64,000 nt of DNA from the NCBI GenBank assembly GCA_033239525.1, contig BSYO01000034.1:558001-622000 (forward strand), given 5' to 3'. The notes under the pieces are model-generated. The model was not told where the DNA came from, ran no database searches, and saw only the letters and a list, made by a program, of their open reading frames with translations. The stretch is from Nepenthes gracilis. Lineage: Eukaryota; Streptophyta; Magnoliopsida; Caryophyllales; Nepenthaceae. This document shows positions 24,701 through 36,700 of the stretch, piece by piece (within the stretch, counting starts at the first letter, position 1; each line of letters begins with the position of its first letter). Both the position numbers and the translations under genes were made by a program.

Positions 24701-27700
24701 ACAGAAAGAATTGAAGTAAGAAGATCAGTTAGTAATAACAGAACTGAGCTCCAAAGATCGTTAAGACAACATGGCAATCGGTACATGCTTGTGGCTAAGG
24801 TTGATTCATAGGTAGATAGTTAATCTTGCATAAGAATGAACTAATTTGTAAGCAAAAAGTAGGATTAAGTATTGTGATACTGAACTATCTGTTTTCCAGG
24901 GAATAGGATCACTTTTTCCTCAAGACTCATTCTATTTTTCCTTTCTTGCCTATTACTCCCCCTCCCCCCTTCTACTCTCAATCTCCCTTTTGTTTTTCAT
25001 TATCTTCCATTAGTAAAAAGAGATTCATCATCTTTTATTACAAACTGGTATATTTCTGATTTCTAACCCGATATTTACAATTTCAGCTGCCAAGAATCTG
25101 TTTATGGCTTCCAAGAAACAAACCACACAAGAACAAATGAAGCAAACTCCACCTGGAATGACAGAACACATATAAAGAACGAGTATAGCACAGCAACAGT
25201 CCATCGATAGTAGATTCAGCAAGATGGATGACAAAATGGATGCCTTCATGTCTGAAATAAGACAACTGCTACAAGCTAAATAACCGTAGATTTCTACAAA
25301 CCAACCTCTGGGACAATCTCCAAATCAGGTAATTTCAGTAATTCCTGCACCAAGAAATCCCATACCTCACATTCAACCTACCACAGATATCAGTACTAAA
25401 CCCCAACCAAATTTTCATCAACCCAAACTCCATTTTCCCTCCTTTGATGGCCATGAAACCAGATCTTGGGTATTCAGGTGCCAAAAATACTTCACCTTCT
25501 ACCAAATTCCACATTACCAAAAGATAGAAATTGCATTTGTCTATTTAGAGGGCAGAGCATCCATATGGTTTCAGAGATACAACACTGACCATGACTCACA
25601 ACCCTTGGGAAACATTTGCTGCTGTTATATGTTCAAGATTTGGAGACAAAACCTGTGTGGACATTGTGGAAATTCAGCAAACTACAACAAACCAGGTCAC
25701 TTGATCATACCAAGATAAGTTTGATGAATTACGTGCACTTATGCTCCGACACATCCATAGTCCTTCTGATACATACTTTATTTCAAGTTTCTTAAGTGGC
25801 CTAATAGAGGACTCAGGCACGTGGTTAAACTGTTTAACCTCACTCCTTTAGCTCAAACTTTTCAATTGGCCTCTTTACAATAACAGGCCATTGAAGCCAT
25901 CAACAAGAAACACAAACCTATTTACAGACCAAATTACAGAAACAACTACTCAGATAACCCATCCTTCAAAACACCAGCACACAAACAAGAAATCAACCAT
26001 CAAGCAAACCTTACCCTAGAGCAGAAACATGCCTTAGGCCTCTGCTAACAATGCAATGAGAAGTTCTCCCCTACCCACAGATACCACATCAATGAGAAGT
26101 ACCGACTGAGCAGGAAGAACAACCCAATTTCGATGAAGAAATGTCAAGAGATTTCTGGTCATGCTATGTCAGTTCAACCTTCAAACAACACCATCAATAT
26201 CAAAGGCATCACTCATAATCAACCTATCTTTATCTCGGCAAACAGTGGCAGCGCACAGTTTTCTTGCTCCCAAGATTGTATCCTCTACAAGGTTCCAATA
26301 ATGTAAACTACTCCCCTTCAAGTGACACTAACTAATGTCAATCAAATGATTAATGACTCTCAATGCCATATGTTCACAAAGAAAATGCATGGGCAGTCCT
26401 TCCAAGATGACTTTAGAATCCTCTAATTAGGGAGATATGACATGGTTCTAGGGTTAGATTGGATAAGCGAATATAACCCCATCTTTTTTGATTTCTCCAA
26501 ACCTCACTATTTCCTTTAAACATCAAGGCAAAAAGATTGAGTTAAACGAAACTACTGAGCAAGCTTCTTTGGCAAGCATTTCAGGGAAGTAATTGCAAAA
26601 ATGGCTTCAATCAGGTTAGGTTTTCTGGCCCACTTCTTCACAATCAGCTCTAGTTCATCACAAGTAACACATCATCTAGACATACAGCAAATTCTGTATT
26701 CTTTCCATGATGTTTTTGAAGTTCCTATACAACTGCCACCACAAAAACTCATGACCATCACATTCCCTCAGTACCAAATGCAGAACCTGTAAATCTAAGG
26801 CCCTATAGGTTCTACCACATAAAAAATGATGAAATTGAAAAACAGGTCAAAGACATACTCAATGCATCAGTAATCCAACCAAGCACAAGTCCATTTTGTT
26901 CACATATGCTCCCACTAGAAAAAAAAAAATGGATCTTGGCGATTTTGTGTAGATTACAAGCAATTGAACAACTTAACAATTAATAATAAGTTTCCCAATC
27001 CTATTATTGAGGATCTATTAGATGAATTACATGGAGCATTTTTCTTCTCTACATTGGACCTAAGGTCATGCTACCATCACATCAGAATGCACCACCATAG
27101 ACACACAAACTGCCTTCAAGACATATCAAGACCACTATGAGTTCTTGGTAATGCCATTTGAATTCACTAATGCATCAACCAAATTTTCAATCCCTCATGA
27201 ACACCATCTTCCAGAAACAAATATGAAAATTTGTCCTCATATTCTTTGATGACATACTACTTTACAACTCCACTTTTGAACTACATTTAATCCACTTGTC
27301 AGAAGCTTTAACTACACTTAGTGTAAGGTGTGAATATTGAATTATAATTTTTAATTATAATTAATTAAGTTAAGATAATGAAACTATAGAGATCAAATGA
27401 AGATCTAGGTCAAAGTCCATGTTCTGACTAGGCCATATCAGCCTGAAGGACATCCGACCGATACCTAGCGCACACGTGTTTTGGGAAGAAAGGATACGCC
27501 CTACCGGTACCAAACCGGTGTTCGTGTATATTTTAGACAAATTGGCCATGCCCGATGCATGTCCGAGGGACACACGTGTGTGTTCATGGTAGGATGCACG
27601 TGCCTGATGCGCACCCGAGAAATACTCATACACTATACAATTTCTTTCTTAACACCTAATATGTGTCTGACTAATGTACATGCGCCAATTTTCTATATAA

Positions 27701-30700
27701 GGCCCATCTAACTAATTTTCAATCATTTTTGCCAGACTTTGAAAGAAGTGAGAGAAAAATAAGAGAGAGAGAAGTGAGAGAAGGCTCTAGGAGAATCCAA
27801 GTTAATCTAAAGAGATTTTTGATGATTTTAATTTTTGATGATTTTAAGTAAAAGGCAAGTACATCCAAACCTCTCTTTTTCTTATTGTCTTTTTTGATCT
27901 CTATAAGTATTTGTTATCTCAAATATTCATGCATGCTATAATTTTGTATGTAAGATGCTTATACCTCACATACATGTACTGTTATTCCCATTTTATATAA
28001 TTTTTATGAAATTCATGACATTATTTCATGTATATTATGTTTTTGCAACAATACTCATGTATGTTCCGAAATTATGTTTAAATGCTCTTATATGTTCTTA
28101 ATTTTTGTATATCTGTTCCTATATATCTTAAATCCTTAAGTATATATTGACAAGTCTTGAATATTTCGAGGTCAGGTTATTGTCCTTGTAATTGGAGCCA
28201 CCTGCAAGTGTGATATTTTGGGTCCTATAATTTGATTAGTTATTTTATTTTGGGTCGATTGGCGGCGTTCAATTTGCAGGTTCATGTTCAATGTTTATTT
28301 AAGGTTTTATTCTGTCGATGGACCTTTGAATCTTATAGGTTTAAAGTGATTTAAGTTATTAATTAAATTAATTTAAAATAAATTCACTTTTAGGATGGGG
28401 ACATAACAAAACGGTGGTGTTAGAGAAGTCATAAGGAGGGTGTCTTATTTTAATTTGAAGATTTAATTTCACTAATTGTTTTGTGATATGATCGAAAGAT
28501 GTTTGCTGAGCAAGATCGATTTGAACCGAGCTCTCGCCCCAACCGGGAGAAAGAGTACCTAACTAATGGCAGACATGATGGAGTTAATGGCCTAAAGGCT
28601 GCAAAACCCGGGGCAGGCAACGACAAACCCAACAGGAGCCATGACAATTTATGATCATTTTACCAACAAGAGGGTGCCAAAATGTGTGGGAGTTCTTAAT
28701 CCCACGAAAGCTAAAATATGGATATATCGAATCAAGAAAGTTTTTGAATTTATTCGTTGTCCAAAGCAAAAGGAGGTCGTTTTTGCCTCCTATAAACTTG
28801 AAAGAGAGATAGACCATCAGAAGTCCATGAAAAGGAGAATTCTGGGGCACAAGAATGAGCAAATCTCTTGGGCTATGTTTGTAGAAGCATTTATGGAGAA
28901 ATATTTCCCAATCAGCCTAAGGGAACAAGAGGATGAATTTGCTCGCTTGCAACAAGGGAATCGAATTGTGGCAAAATACGAAGCTAAGTTCACTGAGCTA
29001 TCCCCACATCCTTGATGAGGCAAGGAGAGCGAGGAAGTCTTTGCAAGGATTGAATGAAACTATCTGGAAGCAACTTGTGATTTGAGATTAAGAACCTACG
29101 GAGAGGTGTTGGATCGAGCCCTCCTTTTCAAACAAGAATTGGAGGAGTTTTTGAGAAGAAGTCAGCCAACCATGTAGACCAAGGTTTGAGATCAGGAAAA
29201 CCCCACAAAAGAACAAAGTCAATGGATAAGGGCAAGAAGGGGGCTGAACTCCAGGATACACCGGGCCCTCTTCAATTAAAACCCGTATACCCTCTTTGTG
29301 AAAATGTAATACCCGGTTCTTGTCTAATTTGATTTGGCATTATCAGTTTATTTTGAGTTAAATTAGATATATCGAAAAATAATTGTGTAGTGTTAATTTA
29401 AACGAATTTAGAATAAAAAAGTAGATTGGTACTTGAAGCACACCCAATGCATACTTGAGTGAAGATTCCAAATTGAGTAGTGCCTAAGATGACACTCAAG
29501 TACTGATTCCCATGGGGGTCGCGCTCGAGGCACACCCGAGGTGGCACTCGTGTGCAGGAAGGGTTAGGCGTGGCGCCTGACGGGCGCCTAAGCGGCCCTT
29601 ATGTGTCGATTTGGCTATATAAGGCCTAACGTGCACTATCTTATGTCATAGCATCTTTTCACCCTTCGATGTGCTTTCTCCGGCTCCTCCTTTACCCTAT
29701 TGATGACTGCGTCTATAGATAAGCAATTCCTACTCAACCGCTTAGTTTTGGGTTATCTCTCTTTCATTTGTATTTAGCATCGATGGGCATCTTTCGTATG
29801 TGACCTCAAAAAGGGCTTCAATTAGTTCAAGCATGAAACGACATACTATACCAATACTCCTCCTAATCAACAAATTCCTCATCAAGTTTGCTCCTCATGA
29901 CAATAGCTTTAGTAACTGGTTGTTTACCACCTCTATTTGCCCATCTGTTAGCAGGTAGTGGAGGAACCCACCCACAGCTTGCTCCCATATAGAGCAAAGA
30001 GCTCTTACCAAAATGAGCTCAAAACAACTTACTCAACCAGTGATAATGCTCCTGAAATACCATGAAATTTAACAGCATTTTCCATAATTGCCGTAGCTAC
30101 AATGCTGAATATGAAGCAGTGCTTCACTGGAATGAAATACACACCCTTAGTCTACAACCACCAGAATCATTGTAAACCCCTGAATACTGGTTAGTCCTCC
30201 CATGAAATCTTTGGTGAGGTTCTCCCAAATTCTGTCAGGTATAGGAAAGGGTTACCATAGAGGCCTATGCCCTACTTCACCTTTTGACATATGTCACCTA
30301 CATCACCTTTTGGCATATGTCACACGTCACCACTAAGGACTTCACTGTACTTTTCAGCTTGTCCCATAAAAGAAATGTTTATTTCACACATATGTTCACA
30401 GCCACCCAGAATGACCACCTTCCTTGTTATTCTGAAAATGAACAAGTTTCTCTTCTCTCAATCCAGGCACCTCCAGCATATACACATCAGTCCTATAGTA
30501 CAGTAAACCATTTTTAACTTAATAGTATGACACCCTGGCCTCTTGCCTCTGCAACTCCTCAGTGATGCCTCAGAGCCATGAGTCAAGCTTCTTTGCCTCT
30601 CGCAGCTTGTTCAAAATCCTTCATTCACTTCCACTGACAATCATCAAGTCAGGTGTATCCTCCTCTTCATATGTAGTCCACATCATTGGATTCCCCTCCT

Positions 30701-33700
30701 TGCAGGACAAAGCATCATCCGCATTGTTCTTCCCAGGTTAGTAAATGATGTCATACTCAAACCTGAGTAAATTCACCATAAACTTTGTTGCACTGAGGTC
30801 ACAATCTTCTGCACAAGATGTCTTAAGGCCTGTTGGTTCATTGCTATGTAAACAGTTAGCCCTAAAGATGGGGTCTCCATACTTGCACAGCACAAATATA
30901 TTGCTAGTATCTCCCTAGCTTAGGTGCTTGAGGTCTTCTTCTTAGGACAAAAGGCTTCAGAAATAAATGCCAAAGGCCTCTTTCATGTACCAACACCACT
31001 CCATTCCCATCACTGCTCACATCTAGATACACCTCATATGTCTTCTTGAATTGAGTAGAGCCAACACAAGTCTCTCAGTAATAGCCCTCTCTGCATCCTC
31101 AGAAGGCACACTTGACTTCATCCGTCCACTCAAAGTTTTTCAAAGCATGGTGGTCAATGGTTGCATAATCAATCCATAGTTTGTGATGAACTGCTTGTGG
31201 TACCTAGTCAACCATAAGAATCCCCTTAATGCTAACACATCTTTTGGCATTCCAATCTACCATTGCTTTAACCTTTCATGCAGCAACCTTCACCTCTTCC
31301 CCTGAGATCATGTGCTTCATATACTCCAAATCTCCTTGCAAAAATCCCCACTTGGTCATGTTTAAAAATATGGTTTCATTTGAGTATCTTTAGGACAAAA
31401 CCAAGGTGTTGTAGGTGCTCCCTCAATGTTCCTTGAGTAGATGAGAATGTTGTCCAAGAAAATCAATACGAACTTCCTCAAACATGGCTTGAAGAATGTA
31501 TTCATAGTGGCCAGAAAGGAAGACAATGCATTGTATAGTACGAGGGCATCACTTAATACTCATAGTTCCCTGAATGAGTCCTAAAAGTAATCTTAGGGAC
31601 ATCCTCCTCCATTCAGACTCAATGATAGCCCACCCTCAAATCCAATTTAGATGAAAATGTTAGCACCACGCAGCTCGTCTGATATCACATCCACAATAAG
31701 AATAGGGAATGATCTTTCACAGTTGTCTCAATCAAAGCCCGATAGTAGGAACAAAACCGCCAAGTCCCATCCTTTTGCCTAACCAACAATACCATTGACG
31801 AGAATGGGTTCCTCAACATTTCTTTTACCTACCCTCAATTTACACTTTATGGAAGTGGATGTACTGGTAAGGTGGCACATTCACTAATTTGGACTTGTCC
31901 ATCAACTGGATCTGATGATCCTCAACAATCCGTCTAACCACTATTGGTTGCCATTACAAGTTGGTCCCCCGCCGTGCCCTAACCTTATTGCCCTCGGCTC
32001 GAATTATTTGTCACCATCACAACAAGACATTGGGCACCCCTCTGCATATCTTCTCAACATGTTGGCTTCACAAGTCTGGATCTCCTCTAGTGATAAATGA
32101 TAATGCCTTCCATGTTCTCCTTACCCTCGAGCTTGAACTCCATCCTCATAGCATCAAGGTGCATCATTACATCTTTGAGGGTCCTTAACCAAGCTTAACC
32201 AAGCACCACATCTTGCCTAGCTAAAGGCAAAATATGTAAGACAGCCACTATGCACCCCTGGCACATTCATCTTTAAATATTATACCATCTCTTTGTTGTT
32301 CAACTTCTCCTCATTTGCAACCTTTATCACAAATGGCTCTATGGCAACTCCTTGTAAACCAATTTTCCATACTATACAATAATTGACAAAGTTATGTGGT
32401 CATCCAGAATCAACTAGTAGAGTTACCTCGTGCTTTCTTACCCAAGCTATGAGCCTCATAACTGACAACTTAAGAGCTCTTGACATGGCATTGAGAGATA
32501 ATTCATCCTCTTCCTTGTCATCATTAGCTTCAGCCCTCTTGGGATCCTCTCCGTCAATGGACCCCTCAGGTATGTCACCTTCTTCATCCTCCTCATCACT
32601 TGGTTTGGCTAACACATACACTTGGCCTGACTTGCACTGATGTTCCATGGCCTACTATTTGCAACATTTGAAGCATAACCCTTTTTAATCCTCTCAACTT
32701 CATCAAGACAACTTTACTACTGCGCGCTTCTCCTTCATTCGGTCCTCTAGAACCCCTTTCCCTTTCCAAGAGGCACTTGGTTGTAGCACTTTGAGAAGAG
32801 TACTCTACTTAGTTTTCCTCTTCTAAGAATGGTAACCTTCCTCAAGGACCTCATCCATCCTCATTGCCTCGAGTAGCCTCTGTACTACATTTATTTCAGC
32901 TTGATTCTTGGCTAGCTAAGGTTTGAGCCCTTCAAGAAATGGGCCTAGCAGAGACTCATCCATCCAAGTCAAGATTAAAGTATGGAGTCAGCTAAATTCC
33001 TCAATGTAGGTCAAAGCCCCATGATCCTGTTGCAACTTTGCAAGTTGACCGTGATTATAACTATTGGTGACCCCCCCCCCCAAAAAAAAAGAGTAGGAAC
33101 TTGCGAACAAGTGCCATCCAGCATAAACATTTCCCCTCCTTAACATAATGTTCTTTAGTCCATCTCCACAATTGCTGCTATTACCATCCAAGTAAAAGCT
33201 AGCAATATCAATTTTGGTCCTCCCTAACCACCTTGTACATGTGGAAGTAGTGGTCTGCCTAATCCAACCACTCATGTGGATTATCCCCTTTAAAATCAAG
33301 AAAATTGACTTGGGTTTCCTAGGACCTCAGTGATGATACCGTCTCCCTTTCTAGTCATCCCCATATAGGTCATCATCTCTCTGATATCCCCTCATTTGAC
33401 CACAGTATGGTCTTCAGTCATGAGGCTTCCAATACCTGTGCAATATCTTCTATCCATTACCAAACATTCTTTCTTTATCCCCGACTATCATCGTCGTCAT
33501 CATGGTGGCTAGATGCCCTAGGAAGTCCTTGTGTTAGGTACTATTTTTCCACCATCTCTTCAACACAACCACTCCTCCGTGCTTCAGCCTCTGTCTCCAC
33601 CCTTAGCCTATATAGAGTGGTTCGTTGAGTAACTGTCCAAGTTAGTTGTCTAACCGATGCATACTCCTCCATCATCTGAGTGTGACTTGGCTTTCCTCCA

Positions 33701-36700
33701 TATCCTCAAATCTGGCACGATTAGTATTTGGACTATCCCTTGCAGAATTTATTGCACTGCCAGCTTCCATCAATTCTTAGGCTCAAAAGCTTTCAAGTTA
33801 CAAACCTTTTCAACGAAAGTTACCTACTTCCTTAAAAACTTTTCAATGAAAGCACTAAATGATAAGAAGCCTCTCTTAGGAATCACGTATCAAACCAACC
33901 CAACTCACAAGACACTCACCAATAATAGAAACTTACAGTGAAAATGACAAAATATTGAGAAGTCCGAGTATGATGTTAAGCAGTCAATTTCATAAACGGT
34001 AATAATGATGGAATGGACAAATATTAAGAAACCCTAAAGTAGAATCACAATATTGACTCTAAATTAGCCCAAACACACCCAAATCGTATTCTAGGTTAGC
34101 CGAAATGATTACCCCAAAAGGGTCCTAAGCCATTATCCGCCACAGTACACAAAATGTCTAGACAGAATAATGATCCCCACTTTGGTTTTGAAACCAGCAT
34201 TGATGGGGCTAACTGAAACCCTGATAGTATCTATCAGACAAATAACATAAGTGCCCTTTCAAAAGCTTTCAATAATAGCCTAAATAAAAAGGGGCTTCCA
34301 AGCTATTGTTCATTTCCCCACATTAGCCACTATTGATGCAAATTGGCTATTGTTTGGCCCCCAGAGATTGGGCCAGATGAGGTCCAGTCTAAGGTTGGTC
34401 TGTTGGGGCTCAGCTACTTTGGCCTCCTTGAGGTTGGTCATTTAGAGTCTGGTCCCAGTATTGCTCGGAAGGTACGTCTGTCAAGAATCAGATAGTTTGG
34501 CCTCCAAAGGTTTGGCCTAGGCTAATCAACCTTCTGCACACCTTGGTGCAATCCAATTACTTCTCCTAAGTGCAGAGTCCTTATCGGTACCTTTCAAGAA
34601 TTAGCTCTTTTTTTGTTTTTTTACGGGAGTTAGTGTATTCTGAAATTCCTACTAAAAAGGTTAAAACAATATGTACAAGGATTCAGTAGGAGGGAACATT
34701 GTCAATTTGAGGGTCCACAGAGAACTTGATCAGAAGTCAAAAATTTAAACAAGATAGAACTCCCAATATGCACATACGCTTTCTCTGTTCACAATAAGTC
34801 CAGATTGATCCTTTTTTTACTTTAGATAACATTCAAATACAGCAAGCAAGCCTCTTGTTAATCCCATTCTGAAACTCATCCCATCAAAGGGTCTATAATG
34901 TTGAAAAATATTCAAGAAGATTATAATTCCCCCCAAATCAACACCCACACCCAACGTAATTGGATGAAAGACACCATACAAATTAATGATGTTTAGATGT
35001 GATGAAGTGAGTTGATTTGGTGAGGAAGAAATCTGGAATTAACAGATTTAAGAAAGAAGACAGATTAGTGGGAAGAGAATATGAAATTTAGGGGGAAAAG
35101 GCCATGGAAATCAGGTTTGAAAAATAAGAAAAGTGCAAGAACAAGGAATAAATCAAGAAAAAAAGAATAGACACGGGAGAGAGCAGATGAGGGAAAAGAA
35201 TTCAGACAATTTATTATCATCCAACATATGACATTGCTCTCCTATTAATATTATTCAGCTAAACAAAGGCAAATCACAACTAACTAATACATGGTAACTA
35301 ATTTGACAACTATTTCCCTCCAAAACTGATTGGTTATTATTGTTTAATCCCAAGTTCACATGGATTGCTGACTTGGCCCTGATTGTAGTGAATGATGAGC
35401 TATCTGAAATGTATTTGTTGAAGTACACACTACAGCAATGCATCTTGTTGCCCTGATAAGCCTTCTGGAAGTTCTATTGAATTACCATATGCATCTGCTA
35501 ATACTCCTCCAAATTGTGGAAAAGCTGTTGCTGCTTTATTGACTTGCTAAGCCTCGGATGGTAAATTGCCACAGTTTGTTGTTACTTCGTATATCAATTT
35601 CTCTATAGGTTCATTTTATGACATAGATCTAGTAAATTAGGTGCGGCAGGATGGAAATGCAGAATTAAAGAGGGATAATTCATATTTAACCAGCATTGAA
35701 TAAGTTTTGATTTTAAGTAATTGCATATATGTAACATATAGAAGAATTAACAAGAATCCTCTTCAGATCAAGAACTAATATAATGACATTTACAAATCCT
35801 TAGTTCACAGGAATTTCTGTCATGTCATTAGAGCACGAATGAAGGTGATATAATAGTAGACCTGAAGAAACATAATCACACAGCTAGGATGGTTGCTGAC
35901 TACTACAGCACAATTTTGGCATGTATGCAATAACTAAATAATATGATAAGCTGCACAATAGATTTACTTTCAGCACCTCACTTAATGCTGCTATAAGACA
36001 CGACAATACACTTTGTTCAGCAAATCATTTTATTTATTGTCTTTGGTTTATTTGTAAAAGATAGATGCGAGACATGCTATTATTATCAAAGATGTGATGG
36101 TCAACCTTCGTAGGTACTGATGCGTCAATTCTCCACTAGTTATAACACCTACAAAGAGGGAAGGATCAAATCCCAGGCTTCTCATTTTGTTGAAGGTTAC
36201 AGATGCACGTCTTGATGAGTTACTAACAATCACCATCTTGGCCCCACAGTTTGATAGCTTTTCCACTGTAGCCAGACAAGCAATTTTGACAATAAAAGCA
36301 CAAATATCATGTTCATTGGAATCAATAATAATAGCAACACAGGGTTCACTGAAACATCCTCAACAGATACCAAAAACAATCAATTAAGACATACATGTTG
36401 AAATAACACCAGGGTAAGGCTGTTTTCCATCATGAAGAACTCCAAACTGATCCAACAACCATGCCTGCCCAGATTCAACAGACCCGGTAAATGTATATAC
36501 CATAGTTTACAAGGTAGCTGAACTTGTGCATCATCAAACATTCTAGGTCGGTCTACATGTAATTCTGAAGAATTATTTTAGGTACAAGTTAGTGGAGTCT
36601 TAGGACACAGAGGTACGTATACACCTTTCTAGTTATTCTTTAGAATGGACTCTATTGTATGTGTAGATTCATCATTGTTTTTGTTGAAATAGGTGAATTA

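Larger units (their letters stand above)
27322..29670 (+). mobile_element. Second Tekay-like gypsy element, gag only
   Basis: It begins TGTAAGGTGTG at 27322, cutting the reverse transcriptase of the preceding element. A TATA-like CTATATAAGGCC near 27694 and a GA-rich leader lie inside the first LTR-like part. Gag is at about 28641-29200 (+). A second block starting TGTAATACCCGG at 29307, with GCTATATAAGGCC near 29610, may be the 3' LTR. There is no pol between them. Gag phrases such as MEKYFP and YKLE are shared with the element in the IPMS intron, so both belong to one family. LTR ends are uncertain. Confidence 0.7.
20589..36105 (-). other. HAD intron 3 (15.5 kb)
   Basis: A stack of retrotransposon fragments in both orientations (22085-33990, listed separately). 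In 20589-22080 and 34050-36105 I find only AT-rich sequence of unclear origin. Confidence 0.8.

Noticed and set aside
32383..32640. Ser-rich plus-strand 85-codon frame
   Set aside because: Shadow of the gypsy acidic linker/protease frame on the other strand.
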